From: an uncultured Clostridia bacterium
GTDB lineage: Bacteria > Bacillota > Clostridia > Peptostreptococcales > Anaerovoracaceae
Direction of reading: 5' to 3'
DNA: 64,000 nucleotides
Assembly (NCBI GenBank): GCA_934233735.1
Contig: CAKQGQ010000010.1
Location: 1-64,000 of the forward strand
Positions 8,254-16,130 of this stretch are shown in pieces. The first letter of the stretch is position 1. Every line of letters starts with the position of its first letter. The translations under genes were made by a program, and so were the position numbers. The notes under the pieces were generated by a model, which ran no database searches, had not been told where the DNA came from, and was given only the letters and a program-made list of their open reading frames with translations.

Positions 8254-8673
8254 TTATTTGACCAATTTCAAAATCTCATCTGACAAAACTTTTTCACTGG
8301 CATATTGCTGACCGCTAACAGAAAGATGATTGTTAGATATCCCTATCGATATATTTTCTTTTTCTGTTACAAGTTCAAATGAATACATGCCTTCAACATA
8401 CTCATCTCTTGGTATTTCTATATAGTGAGTGCTCTGAAGAATGTTAAGAAGCTTTTTTATATTTGTTACCTCTGTACATTTTTTTATGGTTCCATCAAAC
8501 TCCCTTAGTTTTATTTCTTTAATGTCATCTACCTGTACATCTTGAAACAAAGTTGTTGTATATTTTTTCTCTTTTGTCATAATGTCCTTATTGCTGTTGC
8601 ATACACCTGCTATTAGAAAAACAAATGCTAAAATAACGACCCCCGTTTTTATAAGAATCTTTTTAGAATACAT
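8254..8673 (-). CDS. Secreted or membrane-anchored small protein, unknown family
   Basis: 139 residues. The N-terminus is a signal peptide or single membrane segment (about residues 8-25, KTGVVILAFVFLIAGVC). The cysteine at its end could be lipidated, although it is followed by Asn and the lipobox is not ideal. The remainder is hydrophilic and looks like a small beta-rich domain. The DNA is clearly more AT-rich than the ICE genes around it. It follows the secreted peptidase gene by 20 bases, so the two are probably co-transcribed. It might be an inhibitor, chaperone or immunity partner of the peptidase; that is inference. Confidence 0.65.
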   Translation of the reverse strand: MYSKKILIKTGVVILAFVFLIAGVCNSNKDIMTKEKKYTTTLFQDVQVDDIKEIKLREFDGTIKKCTEVTNIKKLLNILQSTHYIEIPRDEYVEGMYSFELVTEKENISIGISNNHLSVSGQQYASEKVLSDEILKLVK

Positions 8674-8692
8674 TCTCTTTTTTACCCCTTAT

Positions 8693-9865
8693 TTATATAT
8701 ACTTTGCTAAGGACATCGTCCATGTCCATGTTTGATTATTATATGTGTAAGTAGTTCCGCTACCCACATAATATACCACTTGTGCATATTCAAGGCCTGA
8801 ATTCCAGAATATAATATAGTCTGATGTTGATATCATTCTATAGCCATATACCGTTATTGCGTGCCCCGAACCATCACTGCTAATTGTTGATGCTGCAATA
8901 GGATATTTGTTATTGATATTTGTTTTTATCTTCGCTAAAGACAACTGTGCTCTTCTTATCGAGTATTCAATGTTATAATGGCTCAGTGCTTCTTTTTTTG
9001 TGCTGATAGTATTGCCATCATAAGGAACTCCAATTGCATCGCAAACATTTTTTGCAGTATAATTCGTGCCTTTCCTATAATTTACAATTGTTGCAACAGA
9101 AGCCGCCCAACAGATCGGCAATGTTCCTTGCCCTTTCGGGTTATATAGTTGACATTCTTTACTATTGCTTGTGTCATTGCTAAAAGTAGGCGTATATGAT
9201 TCAGAAATGTTTTTAGACATTATCGCAGCTTGCATTTGTTCAAGGTTAACAGCTCTTCTTTCTCTAATCTTTTGTACAATTTTATTTCTTTTCTCTTCAA
9301 AGTTTAATGTTTCGAACTTCTCCGTTTCGATTGCTTTTATAGATTCTTTTTTATTTAGAGACTGTGTTAATTCCATGATTGCTCTTCTGTAGTTCTTGCT
9401 CTGTGCGATAATCTGGTTTCCTGATTCATAAAATATGACAGACTCTCCACTATAATAACCAAGTTGATTTAACTCATCAACTAATTCTTTTGACGCAGAT
9501 AATGTCCATCCCTTGGAAGTGTTTATGACAGAAATATTCAAAATTACTTTACGATTACAAAAAATAGGGAAATAGTATAGTTCTTCTTGATTTTCCTCTG
9601 CGGGGCTGTAGATTACAAAAGGTTCTCCCAGTTCATATTTTTCGTCTTTTTCAAATGTACCATCTGAATATGTTGCATATACTTCGATAACATCTAAATA
9701 GTGCTCATTTGCAAATTCTTTTGCCTCAGGCGGAACTTGCGTAGAAATTTCGAAAGTTTGAGTATTGTCTAATTCTAAGCCGACTGCACTTGCGCTTAAT
9801 GGTTGTATAAGCATAAAACATATACTTAACATTATGCAAAGCATCTTCCTTACATTATTATCCAT
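8693..9865 (-). CDS. Secreted papain-like (C39/C47-type fold) cysteine peptidase
   Basis: 390 residues with a clear signal peptide (residues 1 to about 27, ending ASA). A pro-region of about 200 residues follows. The C-terminal domain has the papain-type triad: Cys in LPICWAASVAT (about 250), His in GSGHAITVYGY (about 330) and Asn in IIFWNSG (about 350). The order Cys-His-Asn and the staphopain-like spacing support a secreted, self-inhibited cysteine protease. The ATG has an AAGGAGGT site. Its AT-rich composition contrasts with the ICE backbone and suggests cargo gained separately. A terminator-like hairpin and a tiny ORF lie just upstream. Confidence 0.8.
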   Translation of the reverse strand: MDNNVRKMLCIMLSICFMLIQPLSASAVGLELDNTQTFEISTQVPPEAKEFANEHYLDVIEVYATYSDGTFEKDEKYELGEPFVIYSPAEENQEELYYFPIFCNRKVILNISVINTSKGWTLSASKELVDELNQLGYYSGESVIFYESGNQIIAQSKNYRRAIMELTQSLNKKESIKAIETEKFETLNFEEKRNKIVQKIRERRAVNLEQMQAAIMSKNISESYTPTFSNDTSNSKECQLYNPKGQGTLPICWAASVATIVNYRKGTNYTAKNVCDAIGVPYDGNTISTKKEALSHYNIEYSIRRAQLSLAKIKTNINNKYPIAASTISSDGSGHAITVYGYRMISTSDYIIFWNSGLEYAQVVYYVGSGTTYTYNNQTWTWTMSLAKYI

Positions 9866-9897
9866 ACTGACCTCCTTATTCTCTCTGATTGCGTAAT

Positions 9898-9950
9898 AGA
9901 AAAACGCACGAAGCTAATGTATTAACAAGAAATACTACCTTCGTGCGTTT
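9898..9950 (-). terminator. Strong hairpin between small ORF and peptidase gene (terminator or attenuator)
   Basis: Minus-strand arms AAACGCACGAAG (9939-9950) and CTTCGTGCGTTT (9902-9913) pair perfectly over 12 bases and are followed by a T run. The 5' arm begins at the stop codon of the 27-residue ORF. The hairpin lies about 35 bases before the peptidase start, and no other promoter is obvious in between, so it may act as an attenuator controlling the peptidase. Confidence 0.75.
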
Positions 9951-10032
9951 ATGAAATAAGTTTTAACTTACGATGCCAAGAGTTGTGGACTTTCCACGGG
10001 AGTACCAGTACTCTGCAGTTTCCCTTCTTCAT
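9949..10032 (-). CDS. 27-residue peptide ORF, possible leader or signalling peptide
   Basis: Starts MKKGNCRVLVLPWKVHNS and ends with a basic, hydrophobic tail (KLKLIS). It has a strong AAAGGAG site 6 bases before the ATG and a near-consensus promoter 40 bases upstream, so it is very probably translated. It is basic with one Cys and two Trp. Its stop codon abuts the 5' arm of a terminator hairpin, the layout of a leader peptide in an attenuator. A secreted signal or bacteriocin-like peptide processed by the downstream peptidase is an alternative. Confidence 0.6.
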   Translation of the reverse strand: MKKGNCRVLVLPWKVHNSWHRKLKLIS

Positions 10033-10071
10033 GGCGGCTCCTTTCGTTTATCTGCTTGTGCATTTTTTTCC

Positions 10072-10100
10072 AGAATATCATAATATTTTTTCTTTGTCAA
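10072..10100 (-). promoter_or_regulatory. Sigma-A-type promoter of the peptide/peptidase cassette
   Basis: Minus strand: -35 TTGACA (10095-10100), 17-base spacer, -10 TATTCT (10072-10077). The surrounding DNA is very AT-rich. Transcription would start near 10065 and enter the 27-residue ORF. Confidence 0.75.
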
Positions 10101-10123
10101 TAATTTGACAAAATATATCCATA

Positions 10124-11122
10124 TTATTCATACCTAACGCCCGGCACTTTCAGCCAGTGCGTCCATCTTCCCGTAGACAGCCTTGTCTCCAAAATGCCTG
10201 CGCGTGTATTGGCAGCTTCGATCACCTTGCCGTCTCCGACATAGATGCCGATATGCCCTTTCTGCCAAACTGCAATGCCGGGGATTTTGGGCATCGAAGA
10301 AATCGTTCCTTTTTCTTTTGCCTTCTCAAACATTCCGTCTGCACCGACATCAGCGTGTCCGCTGCGTCCGTACTCAATTCTTTTCGTTTCCGGATTCAGC
10401 CACAGATAGCCCTTGATAAGGCCGACGCAGTCTGCCGTGCGTTTTCCAAGATAATTTTCGCTGATGAATTTCTTTTCCGCGCCGATTTCCGCAGGATACT
10501 GCTTCAGCTTCTGTTGAAAGGCCCGTCCGGTCAGCACTTCGCCGTAAGTCCCCCAGACATAGCCCCAGCCGCCCGTTTTTGCGCGCTTTGCCCATAGCGC
10601 AAGGTCATGCGCATTCTTCGTCTTTGGATTTTCATAGCCGCTGAGGTTGATAACATCTGCACTTGCAGCGTTAAGAAGTGCCTTCAGGTCATCGTCTGAA
10701 ACCGAAATTCCAAACGCCTTTCGGAGTTCTTCGATCAGTGCATCCGTATCCCCGCCTTTTTCAAAACAGTCTGCAAGCTTTTCCGCAAAGCCCGGCTGCT
10801 CGCCTTTCTCATAGAGAAACACAAGATAGATGGCTTTTGCCTCTTCTGCCCTGCCGCTCAGGTCTCTTTCGGAAAGCGCTTTTTCGATTTCGGAAAACAC
10901 CGACTCCATCCTTTCATACTCCCGCTGCTGATTCTCCGGCATCTTACTTACGATGCCCTTGAAGAAATTTCCTGCATCTTCGCTCTCTGAAAAGAATTCA
11001 CACAGCGCGCTGACCGGCATGACGGCAAAAAGCAGAAAGCCTAAAAGAATCGCAAGTACCGAATCCCGCACCCGTTTATCACTGACCGCAGCAAGTGCCA
11101 GCCGTTTTAAGACCATCTGCAT
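10124..11122 (-). CDS. NlpC/P60-type cell-wall hydrolase of the conjugation machine
   Basis: 332 residues. An N-terminal membrane segment (about 20-40, SVLAILLGFLLFAVMPVSAL) tethers it. The C-terminal domain has the NlpC/P60 catalytic Cys (TADCVGLIKGYLW, about 230) and His (GHIGIYVGDGKVIEAA, about 290). Such VirB1-like enzymes open the peptidoglycan locally so that the type IV channel can assemble. It directly follows virB4, whose stop is adjacent to its start, which supports one operon. Confidence 0.85.
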   Translation of the reverse strand: MQMVLKRLALAAVSDKRVRDSVLAILLGFLLFAVMPVSALCEFFSESEDAGNFFKGIVSKMPENQQREYERMESVFSEIEKALSERDLSGRAEEAKAIYLVFLYEKGEQPGFAEKLADCFEKGGDTDALIEELRKAFGISVSDDDLKALLNAASADVINLSGYENPKTKNAHDLALWAKRAKTGGWGYVWGTYGEVLTGRAFQQKLKQYPAEIGAEKKFISENYLGKRTADCVGLIKGYLWLNPETKRIEYGRSGHADVGADGMFEKAKEKGTISSMPKIPGIAVWQKGHIGIYVGDGKVIEAANTRAGILETRLSTGRWTHWLKVPGVRYE

Positions 11123-12973
11123 TTATCGTCCCCCTGCCTTTCCGAACAGCGCTTCTTTGTAGTCCGGTGCGATCACCTGCAGCAGATACCGCTCGCTGCC
11201 GCAGCGGTATAGGGCGGTGCCGCGCTCCGGATATTTGATCAGCTCATATTCGCTTGGCTCGACCTGCAGCGCATCCATGTATTCTTTTGCGTTGATCTGC
11301 CCGGCGTGAAACAGAAACTGATGGGTCGGAATGGAAAAGAGCGGCTTGGTGTATTCCTTGACCGCAGGAATGAGAAAGTCCTCTACATTTTGACTGGCGA
11401 TCGCAATCGAGGAATCTTTTTTACGGTCACGCTTCATGCCGTTTCGGATATACTCAATCGCTGTCATGTTCGATAAAAACAGATACAGCTCATCAATTGC
11501 GGCCAGCGTGTTTCCTCTGGATAAGAGGAGGTTCGACATATACGATAAAATGTTAAACAGCATCGCATCCTTGAGCTTCTTGTTTGTATCCATCAGACCT
11601 TTCACGCCAAAACACAAAAAGTCATCGGCTTTGATGTTCGTATGGCCGTTAAAGAAGCGGCTTTCCGCGCCCACGCACATCGAGTGAATCCCAAGACAGA
11701 CTCGCTGCAGCGTTTCTTCGGTATAGATTTCTTTTTTCGATGCGTCATAGTTTTCATAGGCTTCCTCGCACAGTGCGTAAAAGTCCTGCATGCGCGGATA
11801 GTTTTCCGGCCGCATGCGTGCATAATCCGTATAGTCATTGATGCCGAAGTTCCGGTAAAGCTGCGCCAGCAAAATCTCAATCGTATCGATTTCTGCGTCG
11901 CTGAAATCCTTGTAGCAGCGGAAAAAGTCCTTTAGAAATGCGATATGCTGCGAAAGTCTTGTGCTTTTGCGAAAGGCTTCCGGAATATCCGCTGTTTCTT
12001 TTTCTGCTGCCTCATCTGCATCCGGCTCTGCCCACATCTTCGGCTCCAGCGGGTTGATGATATACCTGCCGCTGAGGAAGTCAAGGTAAGTACCGCCAAG
12101 GTTTTCACAGAGTTCTTGGTACTCGGCCTCTGGGTCTAAACAGATGATCTGCTTTCCGGCCTCTCGGGTGTTGACAAGGAGCAGTTTTAGCAGGTACGAC
12201 TTCCCCTGCCCGGAATTTCCGAGGATCAGGATGTTCGAATTCGTCTTGTCCTCTGCCCTGCGGTCAAAGTCCACCAGCAAGTTCGTGCCATACTTATCGC
12301 GCCCGATATATAGCCCTTTCGGGTCGGTTTTTCCGGAGAAGTTAAACGGAAACAGATTTGCAGCCGACGAGCACGGAAGCACCCGCTCAAAGAGCGCGCC
12401 AAACATATTTTCGCCAAACGGCAGGCTCGATAAAAATCCTTCCTTTTGCCTAAGCGTCAGCTTATCTACCGTGAGCTTGCAGCGCGTAAGCTCCATGTCA
12501 ATTTCACCCGCCAGTGCAAGGAGCGCTTCCTGCGAGCGTGCTTTGAGTTCTAAAAATACCGCTACATGAAGCAGCGGCTCGCGGTCTTTTCTGAGGTTGG
12601 CAAGCAGGGTCACAACATCCTCTAAGTTTCCTGCAGCCTCGATCGTTTCATTTACATCGCTGCCGCCGGATTTTAATTTGTTTTTGCGCGCGGCGTTTTG
12701 AATGATCTTTCGCTGCTCGATCGGCTCGACCAGCCGATGGTAAATCTTTAAGGTCACACCGTTTCGGTCCGCAAGCTGCGAGAAAACCGCCTGCGCCTCG
12801 GTCGACGGCGGATATTCTTTCACCGCCCACACCATGCGGTAGGTATCACCGAGAATGTAGTAGCTGGTGAAAAAGCGCAGCGCGCTTGGCGTGATCAGAT
12901 CAAAGAAATCTTTGGTGCGGATTTCTTCTTGCTCTTCTTCTGTGAGCACTCTATTTTTTTGTTTCCATCGCAT
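11123..12973 (-). CDS. VirB4/TraE-type conjugation ATPase
   Basis: 616 residues from the ATG at 12971-12973 preceded by GAAGGAGAGG; an upstream in-frame ATG is less likely. Walker A is near residue 270 (LILGNSGQGKSYLLK), and an acidic Walker B-like strand (AIDELYLFLSN) is near 490. VirB4 proteins drive assembly and substrate movement in type IV secretion. Its start overlaps the end of the upstream gene by 23 bases. Length and motif spacing fit the ICE-type VirB4 family of Gram-positive bacteria. Confidence 0.92.
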   Translation of the reverse strand: MRWKQKNRVLTEEEQEEIRTKDFFDLITPSALRFFTSYYILGDTYRMVWAVKEYPPSTEAQAVFSQLADRNGVTLKIYHRLVEPIEQRKIIQNAARKNKLKSGGSDVNETIEAAGNLEDVVTLLANLRKDREPLLHVAVFLELKARSQEALLALAGEIDMELTRCKLTVDKLTLRQKEGFLSSLPFGENMFGALFERVLPCSSAANLFPFNFSGKTDPKGLYIGRDKYGTNLLVDFDRRAEDKTNSNILILGNSGQGKSYLLKLLLVNTREAGKQIICLDPEAEYQELCENLGGTYLDFLSGRYIINPLEPKMWAEPDADEAAEKETADIPEAFRKSTRLSQHIAFLKDFFRCYKDFSDAEIDTIEILLAQLYRNFGINDYTDYARMRPENYPRMQDFYALCEEAYENYDASKKEIYTEETLQRVCLGIHSMCVGAESRFFNGHTNIKADDFLCFGVKGLMDTNKKLKDAMLFNILSYMSNLLLSRGNTLAAIDELYLFLSNMTAIEYIRNGMKRDRKKDSSIAIASQNVEDFLIPAVKEYTKPLFSIPTHQFLFHAGQINAKEYMDALQVEPSEYELIKYPERGTALYRCGSERYLLQVIAPDYKEALFGKAGGR

Positions 12974-13595
12974 CCTCGTCCTCTCCTTCCAAGTTAAAAT
13001 ACTGCATGCCGTCAAAGTCCGGCATGGCCTGTCCGTTCAGCGACGCATCAAAGTAGATGGCAAGCAGGCGCTTGATCTCGGTTTTGCGGAGCCTGCGTAC
13101 TTCAAACCCCTGCTCTGCGATAATTTTTTCCATGCGGTTTGCTTCCGCAAATTCCGCGGCATCGTTTTCCTCTTTCATCTTTTTGACAAACAGAAACTGC
13201 CGGGAGGTCGCCATCTCAATCTGCATCCGGTCTAAAAACTGCATATCCTTTTTCAAAAGCCTTAGCACTTTTGGATCCGGATGCTCTTTGCTTCGCTCTT
13301 TCAGATACCGAAGGTTCTCATCGAATCGTTCGGCGGCGTCCATGCACAGGATCCGGATGTCCGGCAGCGCAGAAAGCACCATCATCAGGTGGCGCTCCTT
13401 GATCTCCACGCTTTCCCGTGATAATACCGAGATATTGGTCGGACTGACCCGAAAAAATAGGTAGGTGCCGCTTCCTGCTTTCAGCCCGTAATCTGTGAAA
13501 TCACTGAGCCCAAGAAACGCCTGCAGGGCCGCCTTTTTCTTGCTGCGCCCCTTTCGTTTGTTTTCTTTTTTTGCTTTCTTCTTTTTTTCTTTCAT
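12951..13595 (-). CDS. Conjugation protein preceding VirB4, unknown domain
   Basis: 214 residues from the ATG at 13593-13595 with a GGAGGTGA site. The first 25 residues are almost all Lys, Arg and Glu. The following region (TYLFFRVSPTNISVLSRESV and later ILCMDAAERF) resembles the N-terminal domain of VirB4/TraE-type ATPases, suggesting a separate partner of VirB4. The last 23 bases overlap the virB4 start. No membrane segment. Assignment is by context and weak similarity. Confidence 0.65.
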   Translation of the reverse strand: MKEKKKKAKKENKRKGRSKKKAALQAFLGLSDFTDYGLKAGSGTYLFFRVSPTNISVLSRESVEIKERHLMMVLSALPDIRILCMDAAERFDENLRYLKERSKEHPDPKVLRLLKKDMQFLDRMQIEMATSRQFLFVKKMKEENDAAEFAEANRMEKIIAEQGFEVRRLRKTEIKRLLAIYFDASLNGQAMPDFDGMQYFNLEGEDEDAMETKK

Positions 13596-13602
13596 GTTTC
13601 CC

Positions 13603-13866
13603 TCACCTCCAGTCATAGCGCTGCTGGCCGGTAACGAAAAACCGCATACACCACGAGAGATACTCAAGGACGGTGTATGCGGAGAGGCGAATGGTCAGAA
13701 ATGCAAAGCCAAGGCTGATCCCAAGCGGAAGCAAGATTCCGAGCTTTGCCAGCGCGAGTGCAGAAAAAAGAAGCGCTACGCTTAAGATGGCAAAATCCCT
13801 AAGGCTCCACAGCCAGAGGTTTGCCTTTTCTTTTAGGTTTTTGGGATATAGGTAAATACGGTTCAT
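13603..13866 (-). CDS. PrgI/VirB3-like membrane protein
   Basis: 87 residues, starting MNRIYLYPKNLKEKANLW, with two membrane segments (about 24-42 and 44-62). Small two-span proteins just before VirB4 are VirB3/PrgI components of Gram-positive type IV systems. It is followed closely by the VirB4-partner gene. Assignment rests on size, topology and position. Confidence 0.75.
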   Translation of the reverse strand: MNRIYLYPKNLKEKANLWLWSLRDFAILSVALLFSALALAKLGILLPLGISLGFAFLTIRLSAYTVLEYLSWCMRFFVTGQQRYDWR

Positions 13867-13881
13867 TCATTTTTCCTTTCG

Positions 13882-14754
13882 TTATGGTCTTGCAAATAGG
13901 CGCGTTAGATAAATGGCGCTTTGCGCGCTGTGTGCTGCACTCATCAGATTCATCTTCGCGGAGGTATCCATTCCAAACTGCCCGGCAATACGCGGCACTT
14001 CACCCGCGGCAAGCATAATGCCGATGCCAATGATCTTATTCCCCGGAAAGGTCATCAGCCCCAGCATCAAAAGCGTGGTCTGAAGAAACGCCGTCAGACA
14101 CAGCGCGATCACCTGCTTGGTCCACTGGATAAACCCATCGGTATATCCGCGCGGCACACTGAAGAGATACATCGAGCCGACCGCAATCTGCACAAGCAGG
14201 ATTCCCCCGCGCTTGATATTTTGAAAAAACACCTTTGTGATCGCATAGGCAAAGGCAATTAAAATCAGCACCGCAAGCAGGGTCACTTCTGTGAGATCTT
14301 CCATCAAAAAATTCCCCGATAGCGTCTGCACGACTTTTCCCGAAAAGCCGCTGTTTCCGTCCGCGGTAAAAATTCCAAGAAGCTCCCCCGATAGTGTGTT
14401 TTGCAGCGAGATGGAAAAGCGGTAAAGCTCAATCGGAAGTACGCCTACAAGGCCTGCCGCAAAAAAACCTTTCAGCACATTCAGCGCCGTCATGTTTAAA
14501 TTGCCGCGCCCGTTCTGGTACTCGATGGCCGCATCAAACACAGCCGTCACCATCCCGATGCCAAAGAGCGCCCAGCCAAAAAGGCTAAAGAGCTGCACCA
14601 CGGCCGCAACCCACGAGAGGTCAAAGATTTCCGCCCCCATGTTTCCCATCATCGCAAAAAAATCTGCAGCTGCCTGATAGATGGTCTCATACAGCCACAT
14701 CAACAGATTGTTCCAAATGATTTTCCCAATCTGATCCCCGATCCACTCAAACAT
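13882..14754 (-). CDS. VirB6/TrbL-like polytopic conjugation protein
   Basis: 290 residues with about six membrane segments, including VAAVVQLFSLFGWALFGIGM near 50-70 and TEVTLLAVLILIAFAYAI near 165-185. Polytopic proteins at this position form the inner channel of Gram-positive conjugation systems (VirB6/TrbL-like, DUF6045-type). It lies 15 bases upstream of the VirB3-like gene. Confidence 0.8.
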   Translation of the reverse strand: MFEWIGDQIGKIIWNNLLMWLYETIYQAAADFFAMMGNMGAEIFDLSWVAAVVQLFSLFGWALFGIGMVTAVFDAAIEYQNGRGNLNMTALNVLKGFFAAGLVGVLPIELYRFSISLQNTLSGELLGIFTADGNSGFSGKVVQTLSGNFLMEDLTEVTLLAVLILIAFAYAITKVFFQNIKRGGILLVQIAVGSMYLFSVPRGYTDGFIQWTKQVIALCLTAFLQTTLLMLGLMTFPGNKIIGIGIMLAAGEVPRIAGQFGMDTSAKMNLMSAAHSAQSAIYLTRLFARP

Positions 14755-14787
14755 CTGCTCTCTCCTTTTCGTTTTTTATCTTTCAAA

Positions 14788-14814
14788 CAGAAAAAGAGGG
14801 CCTTCCTCTTTTTC
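14788..14814 (-). terminator. Hairpin terminator within the transfer operon
   Basis: Perfect arms GAAAAAGAGG and CCTCTTTTTC separated by 5 bases, after the DUF6809-like gene and before the VirB6-like gene. The 3' arm ends in T residues on the minus strand. It may lower read-through into the channel genes. Confidence 0.55.
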
Positions 14815-14832
14815 CGCATGCAAAAAGACTGC

Positions 14833-15105
14833 CTACTCGCAGTCCCGTTCCCATTCTGATATTTCTTCCTGCAATTCCCGGCCGAGATGAAAGCCCTGCC
14901 GAAAGGCTTCCGTGCAGATGAGCTCCTGCACCTCTGCGCTTGCATCCTGATAGCGCTCAAAGAGCCTGTTTGCATCGCTTCCCGCAAAGAGTGCGGAGAT
15001 ATCCTGCGCGGCATCGCTGAGCGCGGCGAGCGCCTTTTTATACGCCCTGCTTTTCGGCACACAGGTCAGGCTTTCCTCGCTGAAAATTCTTTTCATGGTA
15101 TTCAT
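14833..15105 (-). CDS. Small helical ICE protein, DUF6809-like
   Basis: 90 residues from the ATG at 15103-15105 with an AAGGAAGAAGG site; a longer ORF upstream has no supporting site and is rejected. Soluble and helical, with a conserved-looking C-terminus (FRQGFHLGRELQEEISEWE) that resembles small ICE and phage proteins of the DUF6809 type. It sits inside the type IV secretion block. Function unknown. Confidence 0.65.
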   Translation of the reverse strand: MNTMKRIFSEESLTCVPKSRAYKKALAALSDAAQDISALFAGSDANRLFERYQDASAEVQELICTEAFRQGFHLGRELQEEISEWERDCE

Positions 15106-15181
15106 GGCCTTCTTCCTTTCTCTTTTTTGATTAGCCACAGGATACCGTATTTTGCCGGGAAAGTCTACGGAAAGATTCAAG

Positions 15182-15508
15182 CTATCCGAGAATATTCCAG
15201 ATATATAGCGGCGCGGTAAGGGTAAAGAGCAGGCACGCAAACAGGATGCAGGGCGCCGTAAATTCAAACTGACCATGCTTGCGATAATCGAAGTAAGCAG
15301 TAGACAGTTTGACAAAAAACAGTACCGCAAGGATCATGTCGATGACCGGAAACACCACATTTTCTACCACCGATTTCACCTGCGTCTGCGCGGCTTTCCA
15401 TGTCTGCTGGATGGCAGATGACACATCGCCTGCCGCATAGGCGTTCTCTGCAAAGCAAAACAGCAGCACCAGCAAGATCAGCAGGATCAGCATTCGTTTT
15501 TTCTTCAT
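15182..15508 (-). CDS. Pilin-like (VirB2-like) membrane protein of the conjugation system
   Basis: 108 residues. A signal peptide (residues 1 to about 25, MLILLILLVLLFCFAENAYA) is followed by two membrane segments (about 50-67 and 85-105). This layout matches VirB2-like proteins (DUF3852-type) of Gram-positive conjugation systems. The start is the ATG at 15506-15508, which overlaps the previous gene stop by 4 bases. Confidence 0.75.
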   Translation of the reverse strand: MKKKRMLILLILLVLLFCFAENAYAAGDVSSAIQQTWKAAQTQVKSVVENVVFPVIDMILAVLFFVKLSTAYFDYRKHGQFEFTAPCILFACLLFTLTAPLYIWNILG

Positions 15509-15855
15509 GATTTTTTCTCCCCTAATTTCTTTGTAACTTCTTTTTCGGTAATGTACCGGATCTTCACACCGAGGTTTTCGCAAAACTCAATCTCCCGCTC
15601 CATCTCTTTGGTGATGACCGGGCCGAACACCCACATTTCATCGCAGAACCAGATCAGGCTGAAACGCTCTTCGAAAGAGATTCTTGCAGCGCTGTCCGCC
15701 TGCAGATCGTCCGTTTCTCCAAACACATAAAAATGGACTGCGACCGGAATCACGCCCTCTTTCATCGTATAGCCTGCATAGCGCAGAAAGCGTCCGATAT
15801 GGTTTTTTAAGTTTCCCGCAGAAAGCGGCGCCGATAGATAGATCTTCTTTTTCAT
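15505..15855 (-). CDS. Nucleoside deoxyribosyltransferase-like protein (DUF4406-type)
   Basis: 116 residues starting MKKKIYLSAPLSAGN, a motif typical of the nucleoside 2-deoxyribosyltransferase-like fold, then FCDEMWVFGPVITKEMEREI with the usual Asp/Glu pair. The ATG at 15853-15855 has AAAGG 12 bases upstream; the in-frame ATG at 15867 lies too close to that site. These proteins are common on phages and ICEs; their substrate is not established. Confidence 0.75.
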   Translation of the reverse strand: MKKKIYLSAPLSAGNLKNHIGRFLRYAGYTMKEGVIPVAVHFYVFGETDDLQADSAARISFEERFSLIWFCDEMWVFGPVITKEMEREIEFCENLGVKIRYITEKEVTKKLGEKKS

Positions 15856-15896
15856 ATGTGCCGCCATCCTTTTCGTTTGGTTTCTTGCACACTGCT

Positions 15897-16130
15897 TTAC
15901 GCACCCCTTTCCATCGTTTCTTTGTTTTCACAGCTGCCGCAGGAAAGCGGGCAGCCCGTGCATTCTTTGTCACAGACAAAATCCTCAAAGTCGTTTCCGC
16001 TTCGGATGGTGATGGCGTTTTCCTCGACATACATCTCCAGCACAGCTCCCTCCCGGATGCCGGCTTCCTTTAGCATCTCCGTGGGCACGCACAGCATCAC
16101 AACTTCCATTGTTTCTTCTTTTTTTCTCAT
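15897..16130 (-). CDS. AbrB/SpoVT-fold protein with a C-terminal cysteine cluster
   Basis: 77 residues. The core (VPTEMLKEAGIREGAVLEMY) is the swapped-hairpin AbrB pattern seen in antitoxins and regulators. The tail has five cysteines (CDKECTGCPLSCGSC) that could bind a metal. It starts within the stop of the D12 methyltransferase gene (4-base overlap), so they are co-translated. It may be a transcription regulator; no toxin gene is adjacent. Confidence 0.65.
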   Translation of the reverse strand: MRKKEETMEVVMLCVPTEMLKEAGIREGAVLEMYVEENAITIRSGNDFEDFVCDKECTGCPLSCGSCENKETMERGA

